From Leifsonia williamsii (GTDB lineage Bacteria > Actinomycetota > Actinomycetes > Actinomycetales > Microbacteriaceae), in the NCBI RefSeq assembly GCF_030433685.1, contig NZ_JAROCF010000001.1, positions 3,534,001-3,598,000 of the forward strand: a stretch of DNA of 64,000 bases, read 5' to 3'. A model generated the notes under the pieces. The model was not told the origin of the DNA and searched no databases. It was given only the letters and a program-made list of their open reading frames with translations. The translations under genes and the position numbers were made by a program. Numbering within the stretch: the stretch's first letter is position 1; every line of letters begins with the position of its first letter. Of the stretch, positions 32,768 to 42,353 are shown in pieces.

Positions 32768-34623
32768 AGGTTCACCTCCTGCAGCAGTTCTTCGTTCTGT
32801 TCGTCCTCGAGGCTCGAGATGACGAAGCGGTAGTGCTCGTTCGTGGCGAGCAGATCGTGGTGGGTGCCGACCGCGGTGACGCGGCCCTCCTCGAGCAGCG
32901 CGACCCGGTCGGCGAGCATCACCGTGGAGGGGCGGTGCGCGACGATCAGCGCGGTGGTCGATGCGAGCACCCGGCGGAGCGCGGCCTCGACCAGCGCCTC
33001 CGTGTCGACGTCGAGCGCCGACAGCGGGTCGTCGAGGACGAGGATGCTCGGGTTGGCGGCGACCGCGCGGGCCAGCGCGAGGCGCTGCCGCTGGCCGCCG
33101 GAGAGGCTGAGCCCCTCCTCGCCCACCTTCGTCTCGACGCCCTCGGGCAGCTCGTAGACGAAGCCGGCCTGGGCGACCTCGAGCGCCTCGGTGAGCACGC
33201 GCTGCGCCTCGTCGGACGCCGGATCGAGGTCGTCACGGCCGAGCAGCACGTTGTCGCGGACGGAGGCCGAGAACAGCGTCGCATCCTCGAACGCCATCGC
33301 GATGGCCTTGCGGAGGTCGTACCGGGTGAGGTCGCGCACGTCGACGCCGTCGACCTTCACGGCTCCCCCCGTCACGTCGTACAGCCGGGTGGTGAGCGCC
33401 GTGAGCGTGGACTTGCCGCTGCCGGTGAGGCCGACGAGGGCCATGGTCTCCCCCGGCCGGACGGTCAGCGTGACGCCGTCGATCAGGTCGGGGAACCGCT
33501 CCGGCGAGTCCTGGTACCGGAAGCGCACGTCGTCGAAGACCAGCTCGCCCTGGGGGTCGGCGATCGTCTTCGGCTCGGCGGGGTCGGTGATCGCGTTGAC
33601 CTCGTCCATGACCTCGAAGTAGCGGTCGGCCGCCGTGCGGGTGTCGAAGGTCATCGAGAGCAGGAACCCGATCGATTCGATCGGGAACCGCAGCACGGTC
33701 GCCGTGGCGAAGAACGCCACCAGCTCGCCCACCGACAGCTGCCCCTGGGAGGCCAGCCACACGCCGAGCACCAGGCAGACGCCGAAGGCGATGTCCGGCA
33801 CCATCAGCAGCCACAGCCAGATGCCCGCGATGGCCTTCGCCTTCTCGATCTCGGTGCCGCGGAGCTCCTCGGCCTGCGACTCGAACTTGCGCAGGGCATG
33901 CTTGCCACGGCCGAACGCCTTGAGCACGCGGATGCCGTGCACGGACTCCTCGACCGAGGTGGCGAGGTCGCCGGCCTGGTCCTGGCTGCGGCGCGCGATG
34001 ATCGAGTACTTCTTCTCGAAGACGAACCCGTAGATCCACAGCGGCACCGACAGCGCGAGGAAGATCAGTCCGAGCAGCCAGTTCCAGCTGATCAGGATGC
34101 CGAAGCCGACGACGATCGTGACGACGTTGACGACGAGCAGCACGATGCCGAACGACAGCCAGCGGCGGATCATGCCGAGGTCGCTGACGGCGCGCGAGAG
34201 CAGCTGTCCGCTCGGCCAGCGGTCGTGGAAGGCCACAGGGAGGTCCTGGAGCTGGGCGTACAGCGCGTTGCGCATGGTCGCCTCCACCCGGGTGCCCGGG
34301 GTGAGGACGAACCAGCGGCGCAGCGAGATGAACACGGCCTCGGCGGCGCCCAGGCCGACGACGAGGAGGGCGGCCGGCCAGACGGAGGACGGGTCGCCGG
34401 TCGACAGCGGGCCGTCGACCAGCCACCGCAGCACCTGCGGGATGCTGAGCGCGACGAGGCTCGCCAGGAGGGCCGCCACCATCCCGAGCAGGATGCGCGG
34501 CGCGGCCGACCTGGCGAAGGGCAGGATGCGCAGCAGTGTGCGGACCGTGCCTGGTCGCTTGGGCTGCGTCGTGTTCTGCTTCGCGGCGGTGGGAGGCTGC
34601 TGAGGCTGTTCAGCGATGGACAT
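32764..34623 (-). CDS. ABC exporter half-transporter, degenerate-ATPase subunit
   Basis: 619 aa partner of the downstream exporter subunit. The membrane domain spans about residues 40-350. In the ATPase domain Walker A is [16 protein letters not shown] and the signature [16 protein letters not shown] is canonical, but Walker B ends [11 protein letters not shown], with Asp replacing the catalytic glutamate. This is the classic marker of the degenerate half of heterodimeric exporters. ATG 34623 is preceded by a long leader (about 310 bases) that contains a small ORF with a strong ribosome binding site. The divergent gene is an MFS exporter, so the area looks like a drug-efflux island. Confidence 0.92.
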   Translation of the reverse strand: MSIAEQPQQPPTAAKQNTTQPKRPGTVRTLLRILPFARSAAPRILLGMVAALLASLVALSIPQVLRWLVDGPLSTGDPSSVWPAALLVVGLGAAEAVFISLRRWFVLTPGTRVEATMRNALYAQLQDLPVAFHDRWPSGQLLSRAVSDLGMIRRWLSFGIVLLVVNVVTIVVGFGILISWNWLLGLIFLALSVPLWIYGFVFEKKYSIIARRSQDQAGDLATSVEESVHGIRVLKAFGRGKHALRKFESQAEELRGTEIEKAKAIAGIWLWLLMVPDIAFGVCLVLGVWLASQGQLSVGELVAFFATATVLRFPIESIGFLLSMTFDTRTAADRYFEVMDEVNAITDPAEPKTIADPQGELVFDDVRFRYQDSPERFPDLIDGVTLTVRPGETMALVGLTGSGKSTLTALTTRLYDVTGGAVKVDGVDVRDLTRYDLRKAIAMAFEDATLFSASVRDNVLLGRDDLDPASDEAQRVLTEALEVAQAGFVYELPEGVETKVGEEGLSLSGGQRQRLALARAVAANPSILVLDDPLSALDVDTEALVEAALRRVLASTTALIVAHRPSTVMLADRVALLEEGRVTAVGTHHDLLATNEHYRFVISSLEDEQNEELLQEVNL

Positions 34624-34835
34624 GGATGCGTCTTCTCTTCTTCTGCGTGAGTGCGTGCGTTGCGTGTCGTGTGCGGTGAGGACGTCCTGGCCGGCGTGGG
34701 GAGGGCACGAGGGCGTGAAGGGTCGCCGGAGCGACGGGCGAGGGTGTGGTGGTCCCGGTGCGCCGTGGAGCGGTGCTGCTGCAGCGGTGCGCTGCGGTGG
34801 CGGTGGAAGCCGGCTCTACCGGCTCCGGCGACGGC

Positions 34836-34931
34836 CTACCGGGCGGCGGGCTCCCCGAGCGGGCGCACGGGAGCGGAAGCGGCGGCGCGCGCGAAGACAC
34901 CCACGGTTCGTGTGTTCTCGATCGTGACCAT
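34836..34931 (-). CDS. Putative 31-residue leader peptide of the ABC exporter operon
   Basis: Small open frame on the minus strand, 31 codons, beginning MVTIENTRTVGVFARAAASA and ending with TAG at 34838-34836. It is preceded by GGAGGA four bases from the ATG (34941-34936), a stronger ribosome binding site than most genes here have. Codons 7-8 are ACA CGA, both rare in this GC-rich genome. It lies about 212 bases upstream of the exporter start, is out of frame with it, and follows a plausible promoter. The bmrCD exporter operon of Bacillus subtilis is known to be controlled by translation of a leader peptide; a similar role here is inference. Confidence 0.5.
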   Translation of the reverse strand: MVTIENTRTVGVFARAAASAPVRPLGEPAAR

Positions 34932-34984
34932 GGCGTCCTCCAGCCCTCGATGTGCGTGTGGTCGCTGCGACGAGGCAGCCCTAC

Positions 34985-35014
34985 AGACTATTGCCAGGTT
35001 GGCGTGATCCGCAA
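34985..35014 (-). promoter_or_regulatory. Predicted promoter for the leader ORF and ABC exporter
   Basis: On the minus strand TTGCGG (35014-35009) and TAGTCT (34990-34985) are separated by 18 bases, an acceptable sigma-70-like spacing, giving a start site near 34978 and a 5' leader of about 350 bases before the exporter gene. Next to it, the direct repeat AGAGAT...AGAGAT (about 35014-35031) lies between this promoter and the divergent MFS gene and could bind a shared regulator. Short GC hairpins at 34722-34735 and 34808-34824 occur in the leader without T tracts. Confidence 0.4.
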
Positions 35015-35056
35015 GAGATTTCTGAAGAGATCTCAGCCGCGCGTACCCTGACGCCC

Positions 35057-36421
35057 ATGCGCCGCGGAACCGTGACCGTCCTGTGCCTGGTGCAGTTCGT
35101 GGACGTCCTCGTCGTCACCAGCGCCACCACTGCCATCCCGGCGATCCTGGCAGGCGTCGGCGCGGACGCCTCGGCGGCGGGCCCGCTCGCGACCGTCTAC
35201 GCGATGTTCTTCGGCGGCCTCCTGATCCTGGGGGCACGGCTGGGCGACCGGTACGGGCACCGCCGCATCCTGCTCGTCGGGATCGCCGGCTTCGGTGCGG
35301 TGTCGCTTCTCGGCGCCGCCGCCGGGCTGCTCGGTCCCGCCGCGCTCGCGGTGGTGCTGGTCTCGCGGGCGCTCCAGGGGGCGGCGGCGGCGATCTCCGT
35401 CCCGTCCGCGTTGAAGCTGCTGCTGGACGCCGCGCCGGAGGGGCCGGCGCGGCGTCGCGCCCTCGCCGCGTGGAGCGCGACGGGCGCGGCCGCCGGGGCG
35501 TCCGGATTCCTGGTGGGCGGCCTCCTCGTGCAGGCGGCCGGATGGCCGGCGGTGTTCTGGTTCAACGTGCCCCTCGCGGCGGCCCTGTTCGCCGGTGTGG
35601 CGAGCCGCGTGTCGCGCGACCAGACGTCACGCGACACGCGTCCCCTCGACATCCCGGGGGCGACGCTGCTGATCCTCTCGGTCATGGCCGTCATCGTCGG
35701 AGCCGCACTGCTGGAGTCGCCGGGCACGCGGACCGCGGGCGTCGCCGGGGTCGCGGCCGGCGCCGGGATCGCCGCTCTGCTGGCCTGGCGGTTGCGGACG
35801 GCCTCGCACCCGCTGATCCCGCGCGAGGCCTTCGCATCGAGGCCGCTGCGACAGGGCACCGGGCTGTCGTTCGCGAACACCGCCACGACCAGCTCGTCGG
35901 CGGTGCTCGCGGCGCTCTACCTGCAGGACGAGCTGCGGATCGGCCCGGTCGGCAGCGGGCTCACCCTCATGGCGCTCAGCGTGGCGGTCGTGTTGACCTC
36001 GGCGACGACCGGGACCGTCTTCGCGCGGCTGGCGCCGCACCTCCTGGCCGCCCTCGGTCTCGGCACCATCGCGGCGGGGCAGTTCGTGCTCGCCGCCACG
36101 GTCGGGAGCTGGTGGGGCGTCCTCGTCGGTGTCGCGTTCATGGGCGCGGGACTCGGGCTCGCGTCGGTCGCGGCGACGACCATCGGGGCGACGGTTCCCG
36201 AGCGGCTCATGGGGAGCGCCAGCGGCATCCTGAACACCGGAGCCCAGGTCGGGACCGCGCTCGGGACCGCCGCGATCATCCTCGTGGCGTCGCTCGCGGG
36301 TTACCTCGTGGCGTGGCTCGCCGCGGGAGTCGCAGCAGCGCTCACCGCGGGCTGGTGCCTGCTCCCGCGGACCCGCGGAACGGCCACGCCGGTCAGCGGA
36401 CCCGGATCGACAGGCAGGTGA
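35057..36421 (+). CDS. MFS exporter, DHA2 (EmrB/QacA) type
   Basis: 454 aa transporter with 13-14 predicted membrane helices. The N-terminus LCLVQFVDVLVVTSATTAIP and conserved loop GARLGDRYGHRRILLVG (motif A) are typical of the DHA2 drug:proton antiporters, as is the VSRALQGAAAAISVPSALKL helix. ATG 35057 is used; an upstream extension would overlap the divergent promoter. It faces away from the ABC exporter operon, and its last 29 bases overlap the convergent DDAH-like gene. No regulator gene is adjacent. Drug or antibiotic efflux is probable but the substrate is unknown. Confidence 0.88.
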   Translation: MRRGTVTVLCLVQFVDVLVVTSATTAIPAILAGVGADASAAGPLATVYAMFFGGLLILGARLGDRYGHRRILLVGIAGFGAVSLLGAAAGLLGPAALAVVLVSRALQGAAAAISVPSALKLLLDAAPEGPARRRALAAWSATGAAAGASGFLVGGLLVQAAGWPAVFWFNVPLAAALFAGVASRVSRDQTSRDTRPLDIPGATLLILSVMAVIVGAALLESPGTRTAGVAGVAAGAGIAALLAWRLRTASHPLIPREAFASRPLRQGTGLSFANTATTSSSAVLAALYLQDELRIGPVGSGLTLMALSVAVVLTSATTGTVFARLAPHLLAALGLGTIAAGQFVLAATVGSWWGVLVGVAFMGAGLGLASVAATTIGATVPERLMGSASGILNTGAQVGTALGTAAIILVASLAGYLVAWLAAGVAAALTAGWCLLPRTRGTATPVSGPGSTGR

Positions 36422-37598
36422 CGCAGCCTTCGAGCTTCTCGAACTCGGAGATCTCGACCGGGACGACGGTGTAGCCGAGGTCCTCGATGAGGGCGATCGA
36501 CTGCGGCGCGGAGGCCGACATCAGCACGGTCTCGTCGTCGAGGACGACGACGGCCGTGCCGTGGGCCTCCGGCACCGGCAGGAAGCGCTCGAACAGGCGC
36601 GGCTCGTCGACGAGCGGCTCGTAACCGATGACCGTGCCGTCGGGCAGCGCGGTGACCGCGGTCTTGAGGTGAAGCGCCTTCGTGACGGGGACGCCGACCA
36701 CGGTGTAGCCGAGCGGCGCGACCAGCGCACGCAGCTGGCGGATGCCCTCCGCATTGGTGCGCCCGCCGCGGCCGACGTAGACGGTCGAGCCGATCTTGAG
36801 GACGTCGCCGCCCTCGAGGGTTCCCGGCTCCTCGATGCGCTCCAGGCGGAGACCCTGGGCGCGCAGCGCGGCCTCCGTCCCGGCGGTCTCGGGCTTGCGG
36901 GAGTCGGCGCCCGGGCGGGTGATCACGGCGGTGTCGCCGAAGACGACGGCGGTGTCCTCCACGAAGACCGAGTCGGCCAGGCGGTCGGCGCTCGCGACCT
37001 CGACGGTGCGCCAGCCGTGCTCGGCGAGAGCGGCCACGTAGCCGTCCCACTGCTTGTCGGCGAGCTCGGCGTCGATGGCCTCGCGCTCGATGTGGGTCAC
37101 CAGGCCGTCGGCCAGGTTCGCGGCGGGGATGCGGACGAGCGCGACCTTGCGGCCGGTCGCGGTGCCGCCTCCACCCGCCAGCACGTGGTAGACCGCGTAA
37201 CCGGCCGTCGGGACGATCACGGCGACCGCCAGCCAGAACGGGAGGTTGAGGCTGATCAGCGACTGCCACACCAGCGACCAGGTCTGGCCGTTCAGCTGCG
37301 CGCCGAGGCTCAGGTACAGCAGGGGCGCACCGAGCACGACGCTGATCAGGCCGACGAGGATGCCGCTGACGACGGCGATCCACCGCCGGTCGAGGCCGCC
37401 GAGCAACGCCGCCGCGAACGCGAGGATCAGCGCGACGAGCGCGTTGAAGCTCATGTACTGGGTGGCCGTCAGCAGGGCGCCGGCCGCCAGCTGGTTCGCG
37501 ACGAGCAGCACCACCACCGACACGACGAGCGAGCTGGCGGCGACCGCGACGGCGGACACCAGGGATGCGACGAGCCGGCGGCCCCACGAAGACGTCAT
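36393..37598 (-). CDS. Membrane-anchored dimethylarginine dimethylaminohydrolase-like protein
   Basis: 401 aa from ATG 37598. Residues 1-140 contain about four hydrophobic helices; the rest (about 150-401) is an amidinotransferase/DDAH domain. Catalytic and substrate motifs are in place: SVFVEDTAVVF (about 210-220), LEGGDVL (261-267), LHLKTAVT with His310, LMSASAPQS, and near the C-terminus GCVTCLSI with the likely nucleophile Cys395. Soluble DDAHs hydrolyse methylated arginine to citrulline and methylamines and are about 255 residues long, so the membrane part is an addition. An upstream in-frame extension is rejected as it overlaps the next gene. The tail overlaps the MFS gene by 29 bases. 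Confidence 0.82.
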   Translation of the reverse strand: MTSSWGRRLVASLVSAVAVAASSLVVSVVVLLVANQLAAGALLTATQYMSFNALVALILAFAAALLGGLDRRWIAVVSGILVGLISVVLGAPLLYLSLGAQLNGQTWSLVWQSLISLNLPFWLAVAVIVPTAGYAVYHVLAGGGGTATGRKVALVRIPAANLADGLVTHIEREAIDAELADKQWDGYVAALAEHGWRTVEVASADRLADSVFVEDTAVVFGDTAVITRPGADSRKPETAGTEAALRAQGLRLERIEEPGTLEGGDVLKIGSTVYVGRGGRTNAEGIRQLRALVAPLGYTVVGVPVTKALHLKTAVTALPDGTVIGYEPLVDEPRLFERFLPVPEAHGTAVVVLDDETVLMSASAPQSIALIEDLGYTVVPVEISEFEKLEGCVTCLSIRVR

Positions 37599-37623
37599 GA
37601 GAACCAACCCTAGCGGAGCGTTT

Positions 37624-38703
37624 CTATGCGTTCGCTGGCTCGCGCAGGCGGGCCATGGCCAGCTCCTCCGCCGCCTCCAGGGTCGTGATGCCGCGCGTCT
37701 CGGCCGCCGCGAAGATCTCGGTGACGGTGTCGCCAATGCGCTCGACGCGCTCCTGCGTGGCCTCCGCCGACGGGCGGTCGCCGCTCATCAGGTCGAGGAA
37801 GATGACGCCTCCGGCGTTCACGACGAAGTCGGGTGCCCACAGGATGCCGCGGGCCGCCAGCCGCTCGGCGCCGGCGCGCTCGGCGAGCTGGTTGTTCGCG
37901 GGGCCGACCACGGCCTTCACGCGCAGCTCGTCGATGACGCGGGAGGTGAGCACGCCGCCGACGCCGGCCGGGACGAACAGGTCGCCCTCGACGCGGTGAG
38001 CCTCCTCCGGCTCCACCCAGCGGGCGCCGACCGCGTCGGCCAGCGCGTGCTTCGCGGGGTTGACGTCGGTGACCGTGAGACGCGCGCCCTCGCTCGCCAG
38101 GCGCATGGCGAGTAGCGAGCCGACATGGCCGAGGCCCAGCACGGTCACGCGGCTGCCGGCGACCGTGCGGGTGCCGGTCGCGCGCTCGAGCGTGGAGAGC
38201 AGGCCGGCGTAGACGCCGGCCGCGGTCGCGGCGCTGGGCTCGCCGACGCCGCCTGCGGCAGACGGGAGGCCGCACACGTGCGCGGTGCGCGTCGCCACGA
38301 CGGCCATGTCTTCTGCGGAGGTGCCGACATCCTCCGCGGTCATGTAGCTGCCGCCGAGGGACTCGATCGCGTCACCGAGATCGAGCATCGCCTCGTAACG
38401 CTCGGTCGCACTGAGGACGTGCCCGCGCGGGACGTAGATGACGGTCTTGCCGCCGCCGCGATTGAGGCCGGCGGCCGCGTTCTTGAGGGTCATGCCCTCG
38501 GCGAGGCGCAGGGAGTCGGCGACCGCCTCCCCCCAGGAGTCGTACGACCACACCCGGCAGCCGCCGAGCGCCTGGCCGAGCACGGTGGAATGGACCGCGA
38601 TGCTGATCGTGAGGCCGCTCCGCCTCCCCCTCACCACCTGGAGCGTCTCGTGCGGCAGGTCTGCTGCGGTGAACGGGGCCAGGTCGGCGGGCAGGACGGA
38701 CAT
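37624..38703 (-). CDS. Leu/Val/Phe dehydrogenase (Glu/Leu/Phe/Val dehydrogenase family)
   Basis: 359 aa NAD-dependent amino acid dehydrogenase. The N-terminal catalytic domain has ALGGCRVW, LAEGMTLKNAAAGLNRGGGK (catalytic lysines) and YMTAEDVGTSAEDM. The C-terminal Rossmann domain has VTVLGLGHVGSLLAMRL. Length and the short LGGCR/GGGK spacing match leucine/valine dehydrogenases rather than the longer glutamate dehydrogenases. It deaminates branched-chain or aromatic amino acids to 2-oxo acids, feeding branched-chain fatty acid precursors. It lies 25 bases upstream of the DDAH-like gene on the same strand and could be co-transcribed with it. Confidence 0.9.
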   Translation of the reverse strand: MSVLPADLAPFTAADLPHETLQVVRGRRSGLTISIAVHSTVLGQALGGCRVWSYDSWGEAVADSLRLAEGMTLKNAAAGLNRGGGKTVIYVPRGHVLSATERYEAMLDLGDAIESLGGSYMTAEDVGTSAEDMAVVATRTAHVCGLPSAAGGVGEPSAATAAGVYAGLLSTLERATGTRTVAGSRVTVLGLGHVGSLLAMRLASEGARLTVTDVNPAKHALADAVGARWVEPEEAHRVEGDLFVPAGVGGVLTSRVIDELRVKAVVGPANNQLAERAGAERLAARGILWAPDFVVNAGGVIFLDLMSGDRPSAEATQERVERIGDTVTEIFAAAETRGITTLEAAEELAMARLREPANA

Positions 38704-38814
38704 CGGTGTCTCTCCTCGTGGGATCGCGGTTGAAAGGGCGGTCTTGTGGACCGCCGTCCATTCTCCCGCGCCCGCGAGGCGGCCGCAATCATCCGCGGCC
38801 GTGCGGCGCCGATC

Positions 38815-40395
38815 TCAGTGGAAGAAGTGCCGCTCTCCGGTGAAGTACATCGTCACGCCGGCGGCCTTCGCCGCCGCGATGACGTCCTCGTCGCGGATGG
38901 ACCCTCCCGGCTGCACGATCGCCTTCACACCCGCCGCGATCAGGATCTCGGGACCGTCGGCGAACGGGAAGAACGCGTCGGAGGCCGCCACCGACCCTGC
39001 AGCGCGGTCGCCCGCGCGGCTCACCGCGAGGTTGCATGAGTCGACGCGGTTGACCTGGCCCATGCCAACGCCGACGGACGCGCCGCCCGACGCCAGCAGG
39101 ATCGCGTTCGACTTGACCGCGCGGCACGCCTTCCAGGCGAACTCGAGGTCGGCGCGGGTGGCCGCGTCGGCCTCCTCGCCCGAGACCAGGGTCCACGTCG
39201 ACGAGTCGAACTCGTCGAACCGGTCGGCGTCCTGCACGAGCACGCCGCCCGAGATCTGGCGGAACTCGGTACGCGAGCGCGTGTAGCCCTCGGGGAGCTG
39301 GAGGATGCGGAGGTTCTTCTTCGTCTGCAGCAGCTCCAGCGCCTCCGGCTCGAAGCCCGGCGCGATCAGCACCTCCGTGAAGATGCCCTTGACCGTCTCG
39401 GCCATCGCGAGCGTCACCGTGCGGTTGGCCGCGATGACGCCGCCGTAGGCCGAGACCGGGTCGCACTCGTGCGCCTTGCGGTGCGCCTCGGCGATGTCGT
39501 CGGCGACGGCGATGCCGCACGGGTTGGCGTGCTTGATGATGGCGACCGCCGGCTCGGTGAAGTCGTACGCGCTGCGGAGGGCCGCGTCGGCGTCGACGTA
39601 GTTGTTGTACGACATCTCCTTGCCGCCGAGCTGGGTCGCCTGGGCGATGCCACGACCGGCCGGGTCGGCGTACAGGGCGGCCTGCTGGTGGGAGTTCTCG
39701 CCGTAGCGGAGGGTGTGGAGGAGCTCCGCACGCACTTCGAAGCGCTCTGCGAAGTCGTCGGTGCTGGGCGCCTCCCCCGCGAACCACGCGGCCACCGCGC
39801 CGTCGTACGCGGCGGTGTGGGCGAAGGCGCGGGAGGCCAGCTCGCGGCGCTGGTCGAACGTCGTGCCCCCGGCCTCCACCGCGCTCACGATCGCCGGGTA
39901 GTCCGACGGCGAGACGACGATCGCCACGTTGGCGTGGTTCTTCGCGGAGGCGCGGACCATCGCGGGGCCGCCGATGTCGATCTGCTCGACGACGTCGTTG
40001 CCGACCGCGCCCGAGGCGACGGTCTCGACGAACGGGTACAGGTTGACGACGACGAGCTCGAACGGCTCGATGCCGAGGTCCTTCAGCTGCTCCTCGTGCG
40101 ACGCCAGGCGGAGGTCGGCGAGGAGGCCGGAGTGGATGGCCGGGTGCAGCGTCTTCACGCGTCCGTCGAGCGACTCGGGGAAGCCGGTGACGGTGGCGAC
40201 GTCGGTGACGGCGTAGCCGGCGTCGCGGATGGTCTGCGCGGTGGAACCGGTCGACACGAGCTCGACGCCCGCCTCGGCCAGCGCCTTCGCGAGATCGAGC
40301 AGGCCGGACTTGTCGCTGACCGAGATCAGCGCGCGGCGGATGGGGACGAGGTCGCGCTCGCGGTACAGGCTGGCGTCGTGACGGGGTCCGCTCAT
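38815..40395 (-). CDS. purH: Bifunctional AICAR transformylase / IMP cyclohydrolase
   Basis: 526 aa enzyme of the last two steps of IMP synthesis. The N-terminal cyclohydrolase domain (about 18-210) contains [35 protein letters not shown] and [18 protein letters not shown]. The C-terminal transformylase domain has [11 protein letters not shown] and the catalytic [16 protein letters not shown] 40395 overlaps the purN stop by four bases, giving the purN-purH pair common in actinobacteria. Its normal C-terminus ends in [13 protein letters not shown]. Confidence 0.97.
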   Translation of the reverse strand: MSGPRHDASLYRERDLVPIRRALISVSDKSGLLDLAKALAEAGVELVSTGSTAQTIRDAGYAVTDVATVTGFPESLDGRVKTLHPAIHSGLLADLRLASHEEQLKDLGIEPFELVVVNLYPFVETVASGAVGNDVVEQIDIGGPAMVRASAKNHANVAIVVSPSDYPAIVSAVEAGGTTFDQRRELASRAFAHTAAYDGAVAAWFAGEAPSTDDFAERFEVRAELLHTLRYGENSHQQAALYADPAGRGIAQATQLGGKEMSYNNYVDADAALRSAYDFTEPAVAIIKHANPCGIAVADDIAEAHRKAHECDPVSAYGGVIAANRTVTLAMAETVKGIFTEVLIAPGFEPEALELLQTKKNLRILQLPEGYTRSRTEFRQISGGVLVQDADRFDEFDSSTWTLVSGEEADAATRADLEFAWKACRAVKSNAILLASGGASVGVGMGQVNRVDSCNLAVSRAGDRAAGSVAASDAFFPFADGPEILIAAGVKAIVQPGGSIRDEDVIAAAKAAGVTMYFTGERHFFH

Positions 40396-40985
40396 GCTCG
40401 GGACAGCTCCTTGAGGTCGATGTGGCCGTTGGCGATGTCGAGGACGGCCTGCACCAGCAGGCGCCGCTCGACGGGCTTGATGCGCTCGTGAAGGCTGGCC
40501 TCCGAGTCGCCGGGGTGGATCGGGATGCGCTCCTGGCTGATGATCGGCCCCGCGTCGACGCCGTCGTCGACCACGATGAGGCTGGCGCCGGTCTGCGTCA
40601 CGCCGGCCGCGAGGGCGTCGCGCACGCCGTGCGCGCCGGGGAACTCGGGCAGGTACGCCGGGTGCGTGTTGATCAGGTAGGGCGAGTACTCGGCGACGAC
40701 GCGCGGCGGGACGAGGCGCATGAAGCCGGAGAGGATCACGAGGTCGGGCTGCCACTGGCGCAGCTGCTCCAGCAGGGCGTCGCCCCACTCCTCACGGCGC
40801 GCGAACGAGTTGAAGGGGACGGTGAACGACGGGATGCCGAACTCCTCCGCGTGCGCCAGCCCCTCCGCGTCGCGGTCGGCGCCGACCGCGATCACCCTGG
40901 CGGGGAATTCGGCGTCTTCTGCGGCCTCCAGCAGCGCACGCAGATTGGAGCCTCCGCCGGAGATCAGCACGACAATCGAGAGCAC
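40392..40985 (-). CDS. purN: Phosphoribosylglycinamide formyltransferase
   Basis: 197 aa GAR transformylase using 10-formyltetrahydrofolate in purine synthesis. Key features: [17 protein letters not shown] at the N-terminus (phosphate binding), [32 protein letters not shown] with the catalytic Asn and His, and [13 protein letters not shown] with the catalytic aspartate. It is coupled to purH by a four-base overlap. The divergent-looking gap of 42 bases to the ThrE-family gene upstream is short, so purN could be transcribed from further upstream. Confidence 0.96.
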   Translation of the reverse strand: MLSIVVLISGGGSNLRALLEAAEDAEFPARVIAVGADRDAEGLAHAEEFGIPSFTVPFNSFARREEWGDALLEQLRQWQPDLVILSGFMRLVPPRVVAEYSPYLINTHPAYLPEFPGAHGVRDALAAGVTQTGASLIVVDDGVDAGPIISQERIPIHPGDSEASLHERIKPVERRLLVQAVLDIANGHIDLKELSRA

Positions 40986-41027
40986 CCGACAAGCCTAGCG
41001 GGGCGGCGGACGGCCGGGGCTCCTCGC

Positions 41028-42353
41028 TCAGACCAGGCGCAGCCTCCACCGGGCCGGGGCGATCGTGTAGAGCTGGCGGTACAGCGCCGTGCCGACGAGC
41101 ACGCCGAGGGCGATCGACAGGATGGAGCCGAGGAGGTTCGTCACGCTGCTGGCGTCGAAGTCCGCCCCCGTCGCGCCCTGCGCCAGGCGGATCAAGCCGG
41201 TCGCGCCCGGCACCAGCAGCCAGAACGCGGGGAGGAAGCAGACGACGGCGGGAGGCGCTCCCGGCAGCGACTGCACCAGGTACGCGACGACGGTGAGGGC
41301 GAGGGCGCCCACGAAGCCGCTGAACACGCTCCCGGTCAGGAAGGCGCCGAGCACCTGCCCGCCGTACGCCACCAGCAGCACCGCGGTGAGGTAGAAGACC
41401 GAGCGGCGGGGCCCGCAGTAGTACAGGAAGACCCCGACCGAGAAGAGCACGACGCCGACCCACGGCTGGAAGGCCCCGAGGGCCGGCTGGCTGGCGACCA
41501 GCGCGGTCGCCGCCGGCGTCCCGGTCACGGCGAGCGCCGCCAGGATGCCGAAGGCGAGGAAGAGCAGCTGCATGATGCCGGACACGAGCCGGCTGGCGCC
41601 CGCGACCATGTCTCCGGCGGCGAGCTCCTGCACCCCGGTCGTCAGGACGGCGCCGGGCAGCAGTGTGACCAGGGGCGGGATCAGCACCTGGAGGGGCTCG
41701 GTCACCACGACCGTCCTCGCCAGCGTGAACACGATGACGGCCAGTGCGAAGGCCGTGGCGACGGGCAGCAGGATGGCCGCGTAGGTGCCGGGCCGGATCA
41801 CGAGCTTGGCGACGCCGACCAGCAGCCCGAGGATCAGCGCGTAGAGCAGGCTGAGCGCATCCGCGCCGAGGAGCACGAGCGCGACCCCGCCCGAGGCGAT
41901 CCCGTGGCCGAGGACGCGGACCAGGAACGGGAAGCGCGGCGGCTTCACCATGAGCTGCCGGATGTCCTGCTTGCCCTGCGCGGCGGTGATCCGACCGGCC
42001 AGCGCCTGGTCCACCACCCGGTAGATGCGGGCCGCGCGGTCGAAGCGCACCTCGCCGCCCAGCGGTTCCGCGACCTCGAACCGGGTCTCCTTCTCATCCG
42101 GCAGGCCGACGAAGATCAGCGTCGGGAAGACGATGAGGGTCGCGTTCGGCGAGCCCAGCGCGACGGCGACGCGTTTGAGGGTGCTCTGGATATCGGTGAC
42201 CGCCGTGCCGACCGACAGGAGAGCGCTACCGAGAGCGACGAGAAAATCCTGCAGCTCACCCGACGGGCTCTCCAGGACCTGCTGCGCCTCGACCGAGCGC
42301 TTGCGCAGATTCAGGCGCTGGAGCTGCAGCGGGAGGCGGCGGCGGGCGTTCAT
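41028..42353 (-). CDS. Threonine/serine exporter family protein (ThrE-like)
   Basis: 441 aa membrane protein with a hydrophilic N-terminal domain (about 1-135; QDFLVALGSALLSVGTAVTD) followed by ten predicted helices. The order matches ThrE of corynebacteria: a DUF1212-type N-terminal half and a ThrE_2-type C-terminal half (LLPGAVLTTGVQELAAGDMV; FLPAFWLLVPGATGLIRL). Corynebacterial ThrE exports threonine and serine in a proton-driven manner. Start ATG 42353 overlaps the stop of the upstream DUF6350 gene by four bases. It is an unusual insert between perM-like and purN genes, which are adjacent in some relatives. Confidence 0.87.
   Translation of the reverse strand: MNARRRLPLQLQRLNLRKRSVEAQQVLESPSGELQDFLVALGSALLSVGTAVTDIQSTLKRVAVALGSPNATLIVFPTLIFVGLPDEKETRFEVAEPLGGEVRFDRAARIYRVVDQALAGRITAAQGKQDIRQLMVKPPRFPFLVRVLGHGIASGGVALVLLGADALSLLYALILGLLVGVAKLVIRPGTYAAILLPVATAFALAVIVFTLARTVVVTEPLQVLIPPLVTLLPGAVLTTGVQELAAGDMVAGASRLVSGIMQLLFLAFGILAALAVTGTPAATALVASQPALGAFQPWVGVVLFSVGVFLYYCGPRRSVFYLTAVLLVAYGGQVLGAFLTGSVFSGFVGALALTVVAYLVQSLPGAPPAVVCFLPAFWLLVPGATGLIRLAQGATGADFDASSVTNLLGSILSIALGVLVGTALYRQLYTIAPARWRLRLV

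Noticed and set aside
34616..35051. Overlapping plus-strand small open frames in the leader region of the ABC exporter
   Set aside because: They have no ribosome binding sites, low-complexity Arg/Gly content and lie antisense to the exporter leader; only the minus-strand 31-codon ORF has a convincing ribosome binding site.
34952..35056. In-frame upstream extension of the DHA2 exporter
   Set aside because: It would cross the predicted divergent promoter, and the family's N-terminus begins at the ATG at 35057.
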